Assembly: GCA_002368575.1 (NCBI GenBank) | Contig: DFEA01000092.1 | Location: 1-8,393, forward strand | Length of the DNA stretch: 8,393 bases | Direction: 5' to 3' | Source of the DNA: Lachnospiraceae bacterium UBA3814 | GTDB lineage: Bacteria > Bacillota > Clostridia > Lachnospirales > Lachnospiraceae | In this document: one piece after another, positions 1 to 6,962 of the stretch | Layout of the letters: the number at the start of each line of letters is the position of its first letter | How positions within the stretch are numbered: the first letter of the stretch is position 1 | The notes under the pieces: model-generated | Seen by the model: only the letters and a program-made list of their open reading frames with translations | What the model was told of the DNA's origin: nothing | Database searches by the model: none | Program-made: the position numbers and the translations under genes

Positions 1-80
1 TCTCCCGCATGCCCGGAATAACCGGGAAATGATTTTATCCGTCCCCTTGCGCTGCTTCCCCTTTGGGGACCGTCTCACGC
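1..80. other. Intergenic region downstream of cbiD with small palindromes
   Basis: No gene can be firmly assigned here. The segment holds several short inverted repeats: CCCGG/CCGGG (12-16 with 22-26), CCCC-TTT-GGGG (58-68) and GTCCCC/GGGGAC (41-46 with 65-70), the last two being alternatives that share one arm. None is followed by a clear T-run on the minus strand, so a cbiD terminator is not shown. A minus-strand frame beginning at a GTG (78-76) stays open to the window edge and could be the start of the next gene in the cobalamin operon, but it lacks a convincing ribosome binding site and its 26 residues are not recognisable. Confidence 0.3.
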
Positions 81-1316
81 TTAGTCAGATATCCCCGGTG
101 TTGCCCCGAGGAGGCAGTTCTTTCCTCCTTCGGATGTGAACACTATGGCTCCGAGCCTTATATTGCTCTCCTTTTCGTTTTTTCTTACTCTCTCATCGAG
201 ATGATATTTAACAGCAGCCAGCATAGAGGCCGTTATCTTCTCACAAAGGGACGCGTCCTCCTCCCTGAGCCAGGAAAACACCGCATCCGTAGTGACGGAC
301 TCCATTATCCTTCTGCAGATACCGGTATCCGCTCCGTTTATGGCGGCATGAGCGCATATCAGCTCCATCCTGCAGTCCGCCGTTCTGCTGTGAGTATCCA
401 TTATCCCGCCCGCAAGCTTTAAAAGCTTTCCGGCATGGCCTATGATCAGCACCCTTTCAAAGTCCCCGGCTATGGCCTCATCTATCGCCGCGCCTATGAA
501 ATTCGAGCACATGACCGAGGGAGCGCCTGACATCTCCCCATCAAGGACTCCCTTAAGCCTGCCGTCTCCCCTGAGTTCCTTAAGAAACGCCTCACCGTAG
601 TTGCCGGGAGTAAGGATCAGCCTTCTTTCCCCAAGTGCCGCCTGCTGCCTGATCTCAAGGCATACCGAATCGGAAAAGGCCTTTCTGCTCATAGGCTCAA
701 CTATGCCTGAGGTACCTATGATCGATATTCCGCCGACAACGCCCAGTCTCTCATTAAATGTGGAACGCGCCGCTCTCCGACCCTCTGGCACATAGATCGT
801 GCATTTTATCGTTCTGTTGAGCCCCGCTTCCTTAAGAGCCTGTAAGACCGCATCCCCGATCATTTTACGCGGTACCGGGTTTATTGCGGGCTGTCCCACC
901 GGGACCGAAAGTCCTGGCTTTGTAACGATCCCTATGCCTTCCCCCGCTTCGATCACCACTCCGGGTTCATCCTCCGAAGTCCCCGCAAATTCCGTTTTCG
1001 CGCAGATCAGAAGCCCGTGGGTAACGTCCTTATCGTCTCCTCCGTCCTTTCTCACCCCGCAGACCGCATATCTGCCGCAAGCCCTCTGCTCCCCCGCCGC
1101 TTCCGTGCTTATATCCGGGCATTCTCCGCCTTCATAAAGCTCCGACAGCTCTATCCCCGCTTCCACCATGACCCCGCCGGGGGTCATTATCGCGACCGTA
1201 TCAGACCGGTTTCCCGTTCCCGTCAGCAGCCTTGCCGAGGCAAGAGCGCTCATCGCGGCCGCACTGCCTGTGGTAAAACCGCATCTTAAGGTCCTCCCGG
1301 CCTCACGTACAAACAT
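81..1316 (-). CDS. cbiD: Cobalt-precorrin-5B (C1)-methyltransferase CbiD
   Basis: CbiD methylates C-1 of the corrin ring with S-adenosylmethionine in the oxygen-independent cobalamin pathway, acting in the cytosol. The 411-residue product has the family's hallmarks: N-terminal RCGFTTGSAAA (residues 11-21), DGGDDKDVTHG (91-101), IGIVTKPGL (128-136), GQPAINPVPR (141-150) and the signature GGISIIGTSGIVEPMS (195-210). The length is somewhat above the usual 350-400 residues; the tail ends in VFTSEG...LLG, as in other CbiD proteins. An upstream in-frame ATG at 1370 would add 18 residues that overlap cbiC. The start at 1316 is preferred because an AGAGG ribosome binding site lies just upstream and the family normally begins about 10 residues before the GFTTGS motif. 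The start is one base after the cbiC stop, which indicates translational coupling. Family assignment is very secure; the exact start is inferred. Confidence 0.95.
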   Translation of the reverse strand: MFVREAGRTLRCGFTTGSAAAMSALASARLLTGTGNRSDTVAIMTPGGVMVEAGIELSELYEGGECPDISTEAAGEQRACGRYAVCGVRKDGGDDKDVTHGLLICAKTEFAGTSEDEPGVVIEAGEGIGIVTKPGLSVPVGQPAINPVPRKMIGDAVLQALKEAGLNRTIKCTIYVPEGRRAARSTFNERLGVVGGISIIGTSGIVEPMSRKAFSDSVCLEIRQQAALGERRLILTPGNYGEAFLKELRGDGRLKGVLDGEMSGAPSVMCSNFIGAAIDEAIAGDFERVLIIGHAGKLLKLAGGIMDTHSRTADCRMELICAHAAINGADTGICRRIMESVTTDAVFSWLREEDASLCEKITASMLAAVKYHLDERVRKNEKESNIRLGAIVFTSEGGKNCLLGATPGISD

Positions 1317-1317
1317 C

Positions 1318-2034
1318 TCAGTTCCTCTTTCCGGGCTCTGAAAGCCCCGAAAACATGTACATAAGAGCATTCATGGCGGCGACCGCCACCGTGCTCCCGC
1401 CCTTTCGTCCCATCGAAAGCACAGCAGGAATATGCTTTGCGCCAAATACCTTAAGGGCAAATTCCTTGCTCTCCGTCACGTTGACAAAGCCCACCGGCAC
1501 CCCTATGACAAGGGTAGGACTTATCCTGTTTTCGGCCGCAAGCTCCGCTATCCTTATGAGGGCAGTGGGGGCGTTTCCGATAACATATATCCCCTCAGGG
1601 TAAAGAGCCGCCGCCCTCTCCATTGAGGCAGCCGCCCTTGTGATCCCTCTCTGCTTTGCCTGCCTTACTGTTTCCTCATCGCTCATAAGACAGCAGGCAG
1701 CCGCGCCGAGACGCTTCATGGCGGGCTTACTGAGCCCCGAGAGTATCATGTTCGTATCGGTTACTATATCGATATTTTTTTCACGGGGCTCCTCTCCGGG
1801 ACTGTCTGCCTTAAATACGGCTTCAAGCCCGGGCTCTTCCTCAAACGTAAACAAAAGGCTATCGGCAAAGTCAAAATCCGCCGTCGCATGGATCACCCTC
1901 TTTATGACCGAAAGCTCCGCCTGTCCATAAGACTTTTTTTCATAAAAGCCTCTTTCTCTGAGCTCTCCCTCTATTATCCTCATGCTCTCCTCTTCGATCC
2001 CTGCCGGAGAGCTTATTATCCTCTCATAATCCAT
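1318..2034 (-). CDS. cbiC: Cobalt-precorrin-8 methylmutase CbiC
   Basis: CbiC moves a methyl group from C-11 to C-12 of the corrin ring, giving cobyrinic acid in the anaerobic cobalamin pathway. The 238-residue protein covers the whole family. KRVIHATADFDFAD (residues 45-58) contains the catalytic histidine (His49). TDTNMILSGLSK (92-103), VIGNAPTALI (151-160), GVPVGFVNVTESKE (178-191) and GRKGGSTVAVAAMNAL (209-224) follow in the expected order. The start at 2034 is chosen because GAAAGGA lies 6-12 bases upstream and the protein then begins with MDYERIISSPAGIEEES, as family members do. An in-frame ATG at 2100 would add 22 unrelated residues and run into a hairpin. cbiD follows after a single base, so the pair is co-transcribed. 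No cobalamin riboswitch or clear promoter is visible in the 103 bases upstream. Confidence 0.95.
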   Translation of the reverse strand: MDYERIISSPAGIEEESMRIIEGELRERGFYEKKSYGQAELSVIKRVIHATADFDFADSLLFTFEEEPGLEAVFKADSPGEEPREKNIDIVTDTNMILSGLSKPAMKRLGAAACCLMSDEETVRQAKQRGITRAAASMERAAALYPEGIYVIGNAPTALIRIAELAAENRISPTLVIGVPVGFVNVTESKEFALKVFGAKHIPAVLSMGRKGGSTVAVAAMNALMYMFSGLSEPGKRN

Positions 2035-2082
2035 ACTGATCCTTTCGCTGCCGGTAAATGCGCGGATGCCCGTCACACACAT

Positions 2083-2107
2083 AAAGGGACAGGCTCTCAC
2101 CTGTCCC
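2083..2107 (-). terminator. Hairpin, probable intrinsic terminator after the dipeptidase/transpeptidase gene
   Basis: An 8-bp perfect stem, GGGACAGG (2086-2093) with CCTGTCCC (2100-2107), encloses a 6-base loop. Read on the minus strand it sits about 30 bases past the stop of the upstream lipoprotein gene and is followed by TTTAT, a short and weak U-run. It would isolate the cell-wall gene from cbiC. The same palindrome could also be a repeated intergenic element, since a related GTCCCC/GGGGAC palindrome is found at 41-70. Confidence 0.5.
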
Positions 2108-2137
2108 CGGTCTGTCGATACTGTCCTTTGCTCAGGC

Positions 2138-3667
2138 TTACAGGCCCCATTCGGACCAGGTTTCGGGACTTATGTTTTCAAGGCTGTCGATCACCACCAC
2201 GCAGTCCTCTCTGACGTTCTTCATGACCTTAAGCATCTGATCCCCGGGAATCGCGACGCAGCCGCCCGTAAACGGCTTATAAGGGCCTAAGCAGTGCAGG
2301 AATATGGCGGAGCCCTTTCCGGCCTCACCCTCTTCATTCCAGCTTATGTTCAGACAATACTGATACTGGTAAGTATAGTCGGTTATATGCTCGCTGTCCT
2401 CCTTATTGAGCTCCGGAAGCTCGGAAAGACTTACCATTTCATTATATCTGAAGCCCTCTCTCTGATCTCCCGACCAGTAATCGTCATCATCCGCCTTATG
2501 ATAGGGGATCGCGCAGCCCGGATCGTCCGCAATGCCGAAGGCATAATTAAAGCGGAAGGTCCCGACAGGAGTCTTTAAATCTCCCTCCTTTGTCTTTCCA
2601 AGTCCCTCTTTTCCTATATAGCCGGGGGTAGTGATTATCTCCCTCCAGACCCCGTTCTCATCCTTTTCATGCATGGAAACATATGCCGTCGTATCGCCTG
2701 CCCCCGCTACCACAAAGAGCTGCTCCGCTTTCTTTTCCTCTCCCAGAGCCGGTACCCATGCGGGAGACTCCTGTAAAGCTATGGGATCGGATAAAGCTCC
2801 CGCAGTCTCCTTTGCGGAAACGCTTAAGCCCGCTACCGAATCACTGTTTATCGGGAATGTAAAGTAGGTATCCGGGTAAGGCTCATCCGCAAGGGTAAAA
2901 TGCCACCATTCCTCTTCAAGCGGTTTAAAGCCGTGCGAAAGCATGGCTTCCCTTAACAGCATGCGGTTATCGTACTGCTCGCCGGTTATACCGGTATAAT
3001 CCGGGTGGCTGAGCTCACCGAAATAATCAAAGGTCCCGCCCATGTCCACCTCCTTTTCGGTCCTCATGTCAAACAGCGTCAGGTCCACCGTGCTCCCGCG
3101 GCTGTGGCCGGAATGCTCCGCTATATATCCCTGCTCAAAAAGCACCTCCTTGGGAAGCTCGGGATAAAAATATTCCTTCATGCGCGTATCCTCAAGATCC
3201 AGAGACCACTCCATAAAATTGGTCACTGCCATCTGCGGACGGTAAGCGTCGAAGATCTTAAGCCTGTACCCCTTGTCCTTAAGGTCGTCGCTGACCTCCT
3301 TAAGCGCGGCGGCGGCTTCCCTGGTAAGAAGGGCCAGAGGCTCCTCATAGCCGTCTATCCTGTCCCCGACAAAATTATAGGTGGAATAATAACGTATCTC
3401 CAGTATCGCGTCCGGCACGGCTTCACTTAAAAGCACAAAATCCGAGGAATCATCGGAAAGCCTTGTGCCATCCTGAGCTACAGTCTCATGGGAAACATCC
3501 TCCGGACCAGAGACATTTTCCTGAAGGGCAGTATCCTCCGGATCGGCAGCCCTCTCCCGTATCGCCCCGATACCCGGGACACTTCCTTCTATCGTAATGT
3601 TTAAGCAGCCTGTCATACCAAACACCATCGCAAGCCCTATTAATAAAATGACCGTTTTTTTCATCAT
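2138..3667 (-). CDS. Lipoprotein fusing a VanX-type D-Ala-D-Ala dipeptidase (M15D) to a YkuD-type L,D-transpeptidase
   Basis: The 509-residue protein starts with a lipoprotein signal (hydrophobic 5-17, lipobox MTGC, Cys21), followed by an acidic linker to about residue 75. Residues 76-275 match the VanX/DdpX family: AYRPQ (Arg143 region), SGHSRGSTVDL (zinc ligands His188 and Asp195) and EEEWWHF (catalytic Glu253, zinc ligand His256). Residues 315-495 resemble YkuD-type L,D-transpeptidases: TPVGTF (366-371), LHCLG with His458, and TGGCVAIP with the catalytic Cys470. All key residues of both domains are present, so both are likely active on the outer face of the membrane. By family knowledge, one cuts D-Ala-D-Ala-type dipeptides and the other makes or exchanges 3-3 peptidoglycan links. 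A GGAGG site lies 6 bases before the first ATG (3667); a second ATG follows directly. No vanH/vanA-type genes are adjacent, so vancomycin resistance is not implied. The real substrates are unknown. Confidence 0.88.
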   Translation of the reverse strand: MMKKTVILLIGLAMVFGMTGCLNITIEGSVPGIGAIRERAADPEDTALQENVSGPEDVSHETVAQDGTRLSDDSSDFVLLSEAVPDAILEIRYYSTYNFVGDRIDGYEEPLALLTREAAAALKEVSDDLKDKGYRLKIFDAYRPQMAVTNFMEWSLDLEDTRMKEYFYPELPKEVLFEQGYIAEHSGHSRGSTVDLTLFDMRTEKEVDMGGTFDYFGELSHPDYTGITGEQYDNRMLLREAMLSHGFKPLEEEWWHFTLADEPYPDTYFTFPINSDSVAGLSVSAKETAGALSDPIALQESPAWVPALGEEKKAEQLFVVAGAGDTTAYVSMHEKDENGVWREIITTPGYIGKEGLGKTKEGDLKTPVGTFRFNYAFGIADDPGCAIPYHKADDDDYWSGDQREGFRYNEMVSLSELPELNKEDSEHITDYTYQYQYCLNISWNEEGEAGKGSAIFLHCLGPYKPFTGGCVAIPGDQMLKVMKNVREDCVVVIDSLENISPETWSEWGL

Positions 3668-3690
3668 AAGTGTCCTCCACTGTCAGACAC

Positions 3691-3721
3691 GGGCCGGATC
3701 GATCTGACTCGTATCCGACCC
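3691..3721 (-). other. Intergenic hairpin between the TIM44-like gene and the lipoprotein gene
   Basis: Nine bases, GGGCCGGAT (3691-3699), pair with ATCCGACCC (3713-3721) with one G-T pair and a 13-base loop. The hairpin lies about 33 bases past the stop of the TIM44-like gene and about 23 bases before the lipoprotein start, close to its ribosome binding site. No T-run follows on the minus strand, so it is more likely an mRNA-processing or stability element, or a partial attenuator, than a classical terminator. Confidence 0.35.
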
Positions 3722-3754
3722 GCCATTCAGATTTAAGGTCCTAACCTTCTGCGC

Positions 3755-4702
3755 TTATCTGGTTTCCTGGGATATCCCCTTTATTCCGTTAAGCGCCCAG
3801 TCCTCGTTGTCTACGGTAATGACTGTTCCGCAGTAAGGACATTTTGCGCTCTGGTTGATGGAAACAGGTGCTCCGCAGGAAGGACAGGTCACAGTCCTCA
3901 TCTCATCCCGCTTTGCCGTGATCACACCGCTCTTTCTGCAGAGATCCCACTCGTAGGTCATGAATTTCTCAGCGGTCCTGTCTCCGCTTACTACCTTGCC
4001 CGTATTATCATCAAGCGTATAATCCACTATCCTTGCCTTCAGCCTGACAACGATATGATCCATTCCGGATTCCTGATAATAGCCCCTCGCGACGACCTCA
4101 AGGACCGCGATCCTCTCGGTGTATGAAGTCTGGTTCTGCTTCCGCTTCATATCAAGCTGCCTGTCGCACTGGTTGTAGAAGGCATCGGTAAAGTACGGCT
4201 TTAAGCTCTCGATATTCTTCTCATGCCAGCACTGCTGCATCTGTATGTAAAGGTTGGAAAGCTTCTCCTTGAATTCGGCTTCATTGAATTCAGGATCGAG
4301 CTCAAGATAGCTGTTCATAGGCTTAAGCGTATTAGCCGCTGTCTCCGCCGCGCCGGAAGCCTTAGGCCTTGCAGCCTTCCTCTTTCCGGGCTGCTTTCTG
4401 AAATAATATATTACAAAGGCCGCGATAATGATTATCGTAAGTATCGTCTCCCCGGTGGATGCACCCTCACCGGAGGAGCTGCTGCTGCCATTGCTGCTGT
4501 AATAGGTACTGTTGCTGTCCGAATCACTGCTCCAGCCGCTGTCCCAACCGCTGTCGCTCCCGCCGTAATCCGAATCACCGGAAAAATCGCCGAAATCCGC
4601 CCTTGCCTTTAAGGGACTCATGAACAGAAGCCCGCCAAAGACAAGCCCTACGAACAATAACGCTGTTATGTATCTTCTCAGCTTCCCTCTCTTCTTTTTC
4701 AT
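3755..4702 (-). CDS. Exported TIM44-like domain protein with C-terminal zinc ribbon
   Basis: The 315-residue protein has a basic N-terminus and a hydrophobic stretch (12-28) ending in an AxA-type site (KARA before residue 36). A Ser/Gly/Asp-rich region with repeated DSGW units covers 36-84. A second membrane segment (86-100) is followed by a basic stop-transfer stretch. Residues 137-265 form a soluble domain resembling the TIM44-like fold (NEAEFKEKLSNLYIQMQQCW; YFTDAF). A zinc ribbon follows with CPSC and CPYC (Cys273, 276, 288, 291). The TIM44-like domain is known from mitochondrial import, but bacterial proteins with this layout have no firm function; a membrane-bound scaffold or ligand-binding role is inference. 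If the first segment is cleaved, the Ser-rich part is outside and the TIM44 and zinc domains are cytosolic. The start at 4702 is preferred over an ATG at 4804, which would add 34 basic residues before the signal; GGGGA lies 8 bases upstream. Confidence 0.72.
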   Translation of the reverse strand: MKKKRGKLRRYITALLFVGLVFGGLLFMSPLKARADFGDFSGDSDYGGSDSGWDSGWSSDSDSNSTYYSSNGSSSSSGEGASTGETILTIIIIAAFVIYYFRKQPGKRKAARPKASGAAETAANTLKPMNSYLELDPEFNEAEFKEKLSNLYIQMQQCWHEKNIESLKPYFTDAFYNQCDRQLDMKRKQNQTSYTERIAVLEVVARGYYQESGMDHIVVRLKARIVDYTLDDNTGKVVSGDRTAEKFMTYEWDLCRKSGVITAKRDEMRTVTCPSCGAPVSINQSAKCPYCGTVITVDNEDWALNGIKGISQETR

Positions 4703-4964
4703 AATATTATTCCCCGTTCTCCTCTGAACATTCCTTTCAGGACTTCGCTTACAGGAAACGATTTTATTCGCTTCCCTGCTGACCCGCTTTTTATGATAAC
4801 ACAAACCGGCCGGTCATTCCACGGATATTTTTGATCCCCGGAAAAAATGTCTTCGCCGGGTATGAACAACAGATATAGCCGCGGCAGCGGATATATGCTA
4901 ACATAAAGCAGGACTTAAATATACCTTTTATCCTGAAATTCCATAAAGGATATGATCAACAGAA
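4703..4964. promoter_or_regulatory. Divergent intergenic region
   Basis: This segment must carry promoters for the TIM44-like gene (leftward) and the DUF3089 gene (rightward). I find no good -35/-10 pair on either strand; TATATG at 4892-4897 is a weak -10 candidate for the rightward gene. It also holds the perfect palindrome ACCGGCCGGT (4805-4814) and the longer inverted repeat annotated separately. Confidence 0.45.
4873..4896. promoter_or_regulatory. Imperfect inverted repeat, possible operator
   Basis: ATATAGCCGC (4873-4882) and GCGGATATAT (4887-4896) pair at 9 of 10 positions around a 4-base centre. The repeat lies about 70 bases before the DUF3089 start and overlaps the only plausible -10 box, so it could be an operator or the start of a structured leader. 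Function is inferred from position and symmetry alone. Confidence 0.3.
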
Positions 4965-6017
4965 ATGAACACAAAAAAAGCACTGAAAAACCAAATACTT
5001 CTTATCTCTCTTCTGACCATATTGATATGTATACCGGGCTGCACCTATTATTACACGATCCCGACAGCAGCAGCGATACCGACAGCAGTCCCGACAGCTG
5101 CCCCGGCGGAAGAAGATTATGAGATCGATTACTCGAAGGCCGAAAACTGGGCTTATTTCGGTACAGGCGAGGATAAGGCCGCCGATCTGTTCCTGATCTG
5201 CCCCACAGCAGACACGAAGGATGAATACAACATGTCCCTTACGGATGAGGAAACCAAAAAAAAGTTTCTCGGGGCTCTTAACATGGAACGGGGGATTTAT
5301 GAGGACTCGGCAAGGCTTTACGCGCCCTACTACAGACAGGCGGCCATGAAGGTCTACAGCCTTGACAATGCAGAGCGGGAGCCATACCTGGAAGCAGCCT
5401 ATAAGGATGTTTCCGCGGCCTTTTCCTGGTATATGCTGCATGAAAACCAGGGACGTCCCATTATCCTTGCGGGCTTTTCCCAGGGAGCCGATATGTGCTA
5501 CAGGCTTTTAAAGGAGTACTTCACAAGCGAGGATATGATGAACAGGCTTGTGGCGACCTATGCCATCGGATGGCCGTGTACAGAGGAGCTGACAAAGGAC
5601 TACCCTCAGATAAAGCCTGCTCAGAGCGCAGAGGATACCGGAGTGGTCATAAGCTTTGACTGTGAGGCGCCGGATCTTCAGGAAACCTTCATGAACCCGG
5701 CAGGGATAAAGGCCTTCTCCATAAACCCCTTAAACTGGAGGACCGACGAAACACCCGCGGCTAAGGAGGAAAATCTCGGGGCCTGCTTCACGGACTACAG
5801 CGGCGGGATCAAATCTGAGATCGAGGGTCTTTGCGGCTGCTATATAGATACTGAACGGGGCATATTAAAGGTGACGGACATAGACCCTGCGGATTATCCC
5901 GCGATCCTCCCGATCCTTCCCGAGGGAGCCTATCATATATATGATTATCAGTTCTTCTTCCGTAATCTGCAGGAGAACGTAACCCGCCGCCTTGCCGCAT
6001 ATGAGCAGCACCATTGA
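4965..6017 (+). CDS. DUF3089 alpha/beta-hydrolase lipoprotein
   Basis: The 350-residue product begins with a lipoprotein signal: basic NTKKALKNQ, hydrophobic 11-22, lipobox CIPGC with Cys26. A short linker of repeated I/V-P-T-A units (32-47) follows, encoded by a near-repeated CCGACAGCAG motif at 5060-5100. The rest matches DUF3089, an alpha/beta-hydrolase family: NWAYFGTG (61-68), the FLICPTAD strand (76-83), YAPYYRQA (119-126), the nucleophile elbow GFSQG (170-174, Ser172) and a C-terminal histidine in EGAYHIYDYQFFF (His324). A complete Ser/His set suggests an active esterase or lipase on the outer face of the membrane; the substrate is unknown and the acid residue was not assigned. AAAGGA (4945-4950) is about 14 bases from the ATG, a rather long spacing. 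A closer ATG at 4952 is out of frame. A strong hairpin follows the stop. Confidence 0.85.
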   Translation: MNTKKALKNQILLISLLTILICIPGCTYYYTIPTAAAIPTAVPTAAPAEEDYEIDYSKAENWAYFGTGEDKAADLFLICPTADTKDEYNMSLTDEETKKKFLGALNMERGIYEDSARLYAPYYRQAAMKVYSLDNAEREPYLEAAYKDVSAAFSWYMLHENQGRPIILAGFSQGADMCYRLLKEYFTSEDMMNRLVATYAIGWPCTEELTKDYPQIKPAQSAEDTGVVISFDCEAPDLQETFMNPAGIKAFSINPLNWRTDETPAAKEENLGACFTDYSGGIKSEIEGLCGCYIDTERGILKVTDIDPADYPAILPILPEGAYHIYDYQFFFRNLQENVTRRLAAYEQHH

Positions 6018-6043
6018 GTGGAGGGACATTGCTTCTTCCGCCA

Positions 6044-6049
6044 TATAAT
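6044..6049 (+). promoter_or_regulatory. TATAAT -10 box before the DUF6020-like gene
   Basis: A consensus TATAAT lies 27 bases past the DUF3089 stop. No good -35 sits 16-18 bases upstream (the best match, TTGAGT at 6014-6019, is 24 bases away), so the promoter is uncertain. If it works, transcription would begin near 6056, exactly at the foot of the 17-bp hairpin. Confidence 0.35.
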
Positions 6050-6056
6050 AACGAGC

Positions 6057-6101
6057 AAATCGATTATCGGAAGTGCTTTTCAGCTTCCGATAATCGATTT
6101 T
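6057..6101 (+). terminator. Perfect 17-bp hairpin with short T-run: terminator or 5' leader stem-loop
   Basis: AAATCGATTATCGGAAG (6057-6073) is perfectly complementary to the segment 6084-6100, with the 10-base loop TGCTTTTCAG. The stem ends in TTTT (6098-6101). It lies 40 bases past the DUF3089 stop and ends 2 bases before the AAGG ribosome binding site of the next gene. It could terminate the DUF3089 transcript, act as an attenuator, or form a protective 5' stem-loop if transcription starts at the TATAAT just upstream. The U-run is short for an efficient terminator. Confidence 0.6.
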
Positions 6102-6113
6102 AAGGTACTTAAT

Positions 6114-6962
6114 ATGAAAATTAATTATCTGAGAGCATTACTTGCCTGTTTTTATTCGATCTTTTCGCTCTGGGGGTTTCAGCTCAACCAAAATGATTCG
6201 GTTTCCTATTTCAGGCACCCTTTTATCTTTATTCTTTTGGCCCTCTGCTTTTATCTTCTGATCGCGGGCATCGATATGGCCCTCGACCGCCTGGAACGGT
6301 CCGGGGCTTTAGGTCTCTCCGACAGGAAGCTTATGATCTCAGGGCTTGTCATTCTGATCGTATGGATCGTCGCATGGCTGGCCCTTTTCCCGGGGCTTGC
6401 CATTTATGACGGACCCACCCAGCTATGGCAGTTTCGGAACAATGACATATCAACGCATCATCCCTATATCCATACTGCCTTCCTCGTTCTTTGTGACGAT
6501 CTGGCAAGGCTTACAGGTTTTGGGGATTATTCTTTTTTTAATTCTATGTTTCAGCTTGTTTTTCAGTGGCTCTGCTGTATGAGACTGCTTTTTGTGATGC
6601 GGAAGCTTAACTGTAAAACAGCATATCTGGTCTATACAGTATTCTTTATGGCTTTATATCCGCCCAATGCCTTTCTTGCACTGACGACTACAAAGGATAC
6701 CATTTTTACGGGTTTCTTCATTCTGCTTCTGTGCGAGATCGCAGAATCCTATACAACCGATGCGCTCTCAGCCCCTGCCGTAGCGCGAATGATCCTTTTC
6801 GGCGCAATGATGTCTGTTTTCAGAAACAACGGGATCTATGTTTTCATAGCCGCCTTTCCCTTTGTCCTGCTTATGAGGAAAAGGATCGGTTTTAAGAAAT
6901 GTCTGAATCTTTACTGTGGCTTCTTCCCTACAAGTCCTGCATACATTTCTTTCTGTGCCTGA
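6114..6962 (+). pseudogene. Truncated DUF6020-like polytopic membrane protein (N-terminal part only)
   Basis: The open frame encodes 282 residues, of which roughly the first 268 look native. Hydrophobic segments are seen near residues 5-20, 36-53, 73-93, 143-162, 169-186, 197-212 and 225-254. Motifs recalled from DUF6020-type proteins are present: FPGLAIYDGPTQLWQF (92-107), THHPYIHTAF (114-123), TTTKDTIF (191-198) and SVFRNNGIYVF (234-244). Members are usually about twice this length with a GT-C-like membrane layout; a role in surface glycan handling is inference. The frame breaks down after LNLYC (about 6918), where the sequence becomes the complement of a Rpn nuclease remnant; the last 14 residues are junction-derived. 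The start at 6114 has AAGG (6103-6106) at good spacing. A GTG start at 6018 would translate through the hairpin and is unlikely. Probably non-functional. Confidence 0.7.

Noticed and set aside
109..129. AGGAGG/CCTCCT hairpin at the end of cbiD, looking like a sequestered Shine-Dalgarno
   Set aside because: No start codon follows at useful spacing; it lies in the coding sequence of a conserved CbiD tail and is most simply a coding coincidence.
1317..1370. Longer cbiD start at 1370
   Set aside because: It adds 18 residues that overlap the end of cbiC and do not resemble CbiD; the start at 1316 has a good ribosome binding site and the expected spacing to GFTTGS.
2138..3667. Vancomycin-resistance cluster
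   Set aside because: The dipeptidase domain resembles VanX, but no vanH, vanA/B ligase or vanRS genes are adjacent and the protein is exported.
5060..5100. Repeated CCGACAGCAG units as a possible regulatory or CRISPR-like repeat
   Set aside because: They are in frame and encode the I/V-P-T-A linker after the lipobox; unit lengths vary and there are no spacers.
4956..5441. 161-residue minus-strand frame with several cysteine-rich runs
   Set aside because: It is antisense to the well-supported DUF3089 gene; its cysteine-rich part is the complement of the Ala/Pro/Thr repeat coding region.
6018..6113. GTG start for the DUF6020-like gene right after the DUF3089 stop
   Set aside because: The 32 added residues would be translated through the 17-bp hairpin and are not membrane-protein-like; the ATG at 6114 has a proper ribosome binding site.
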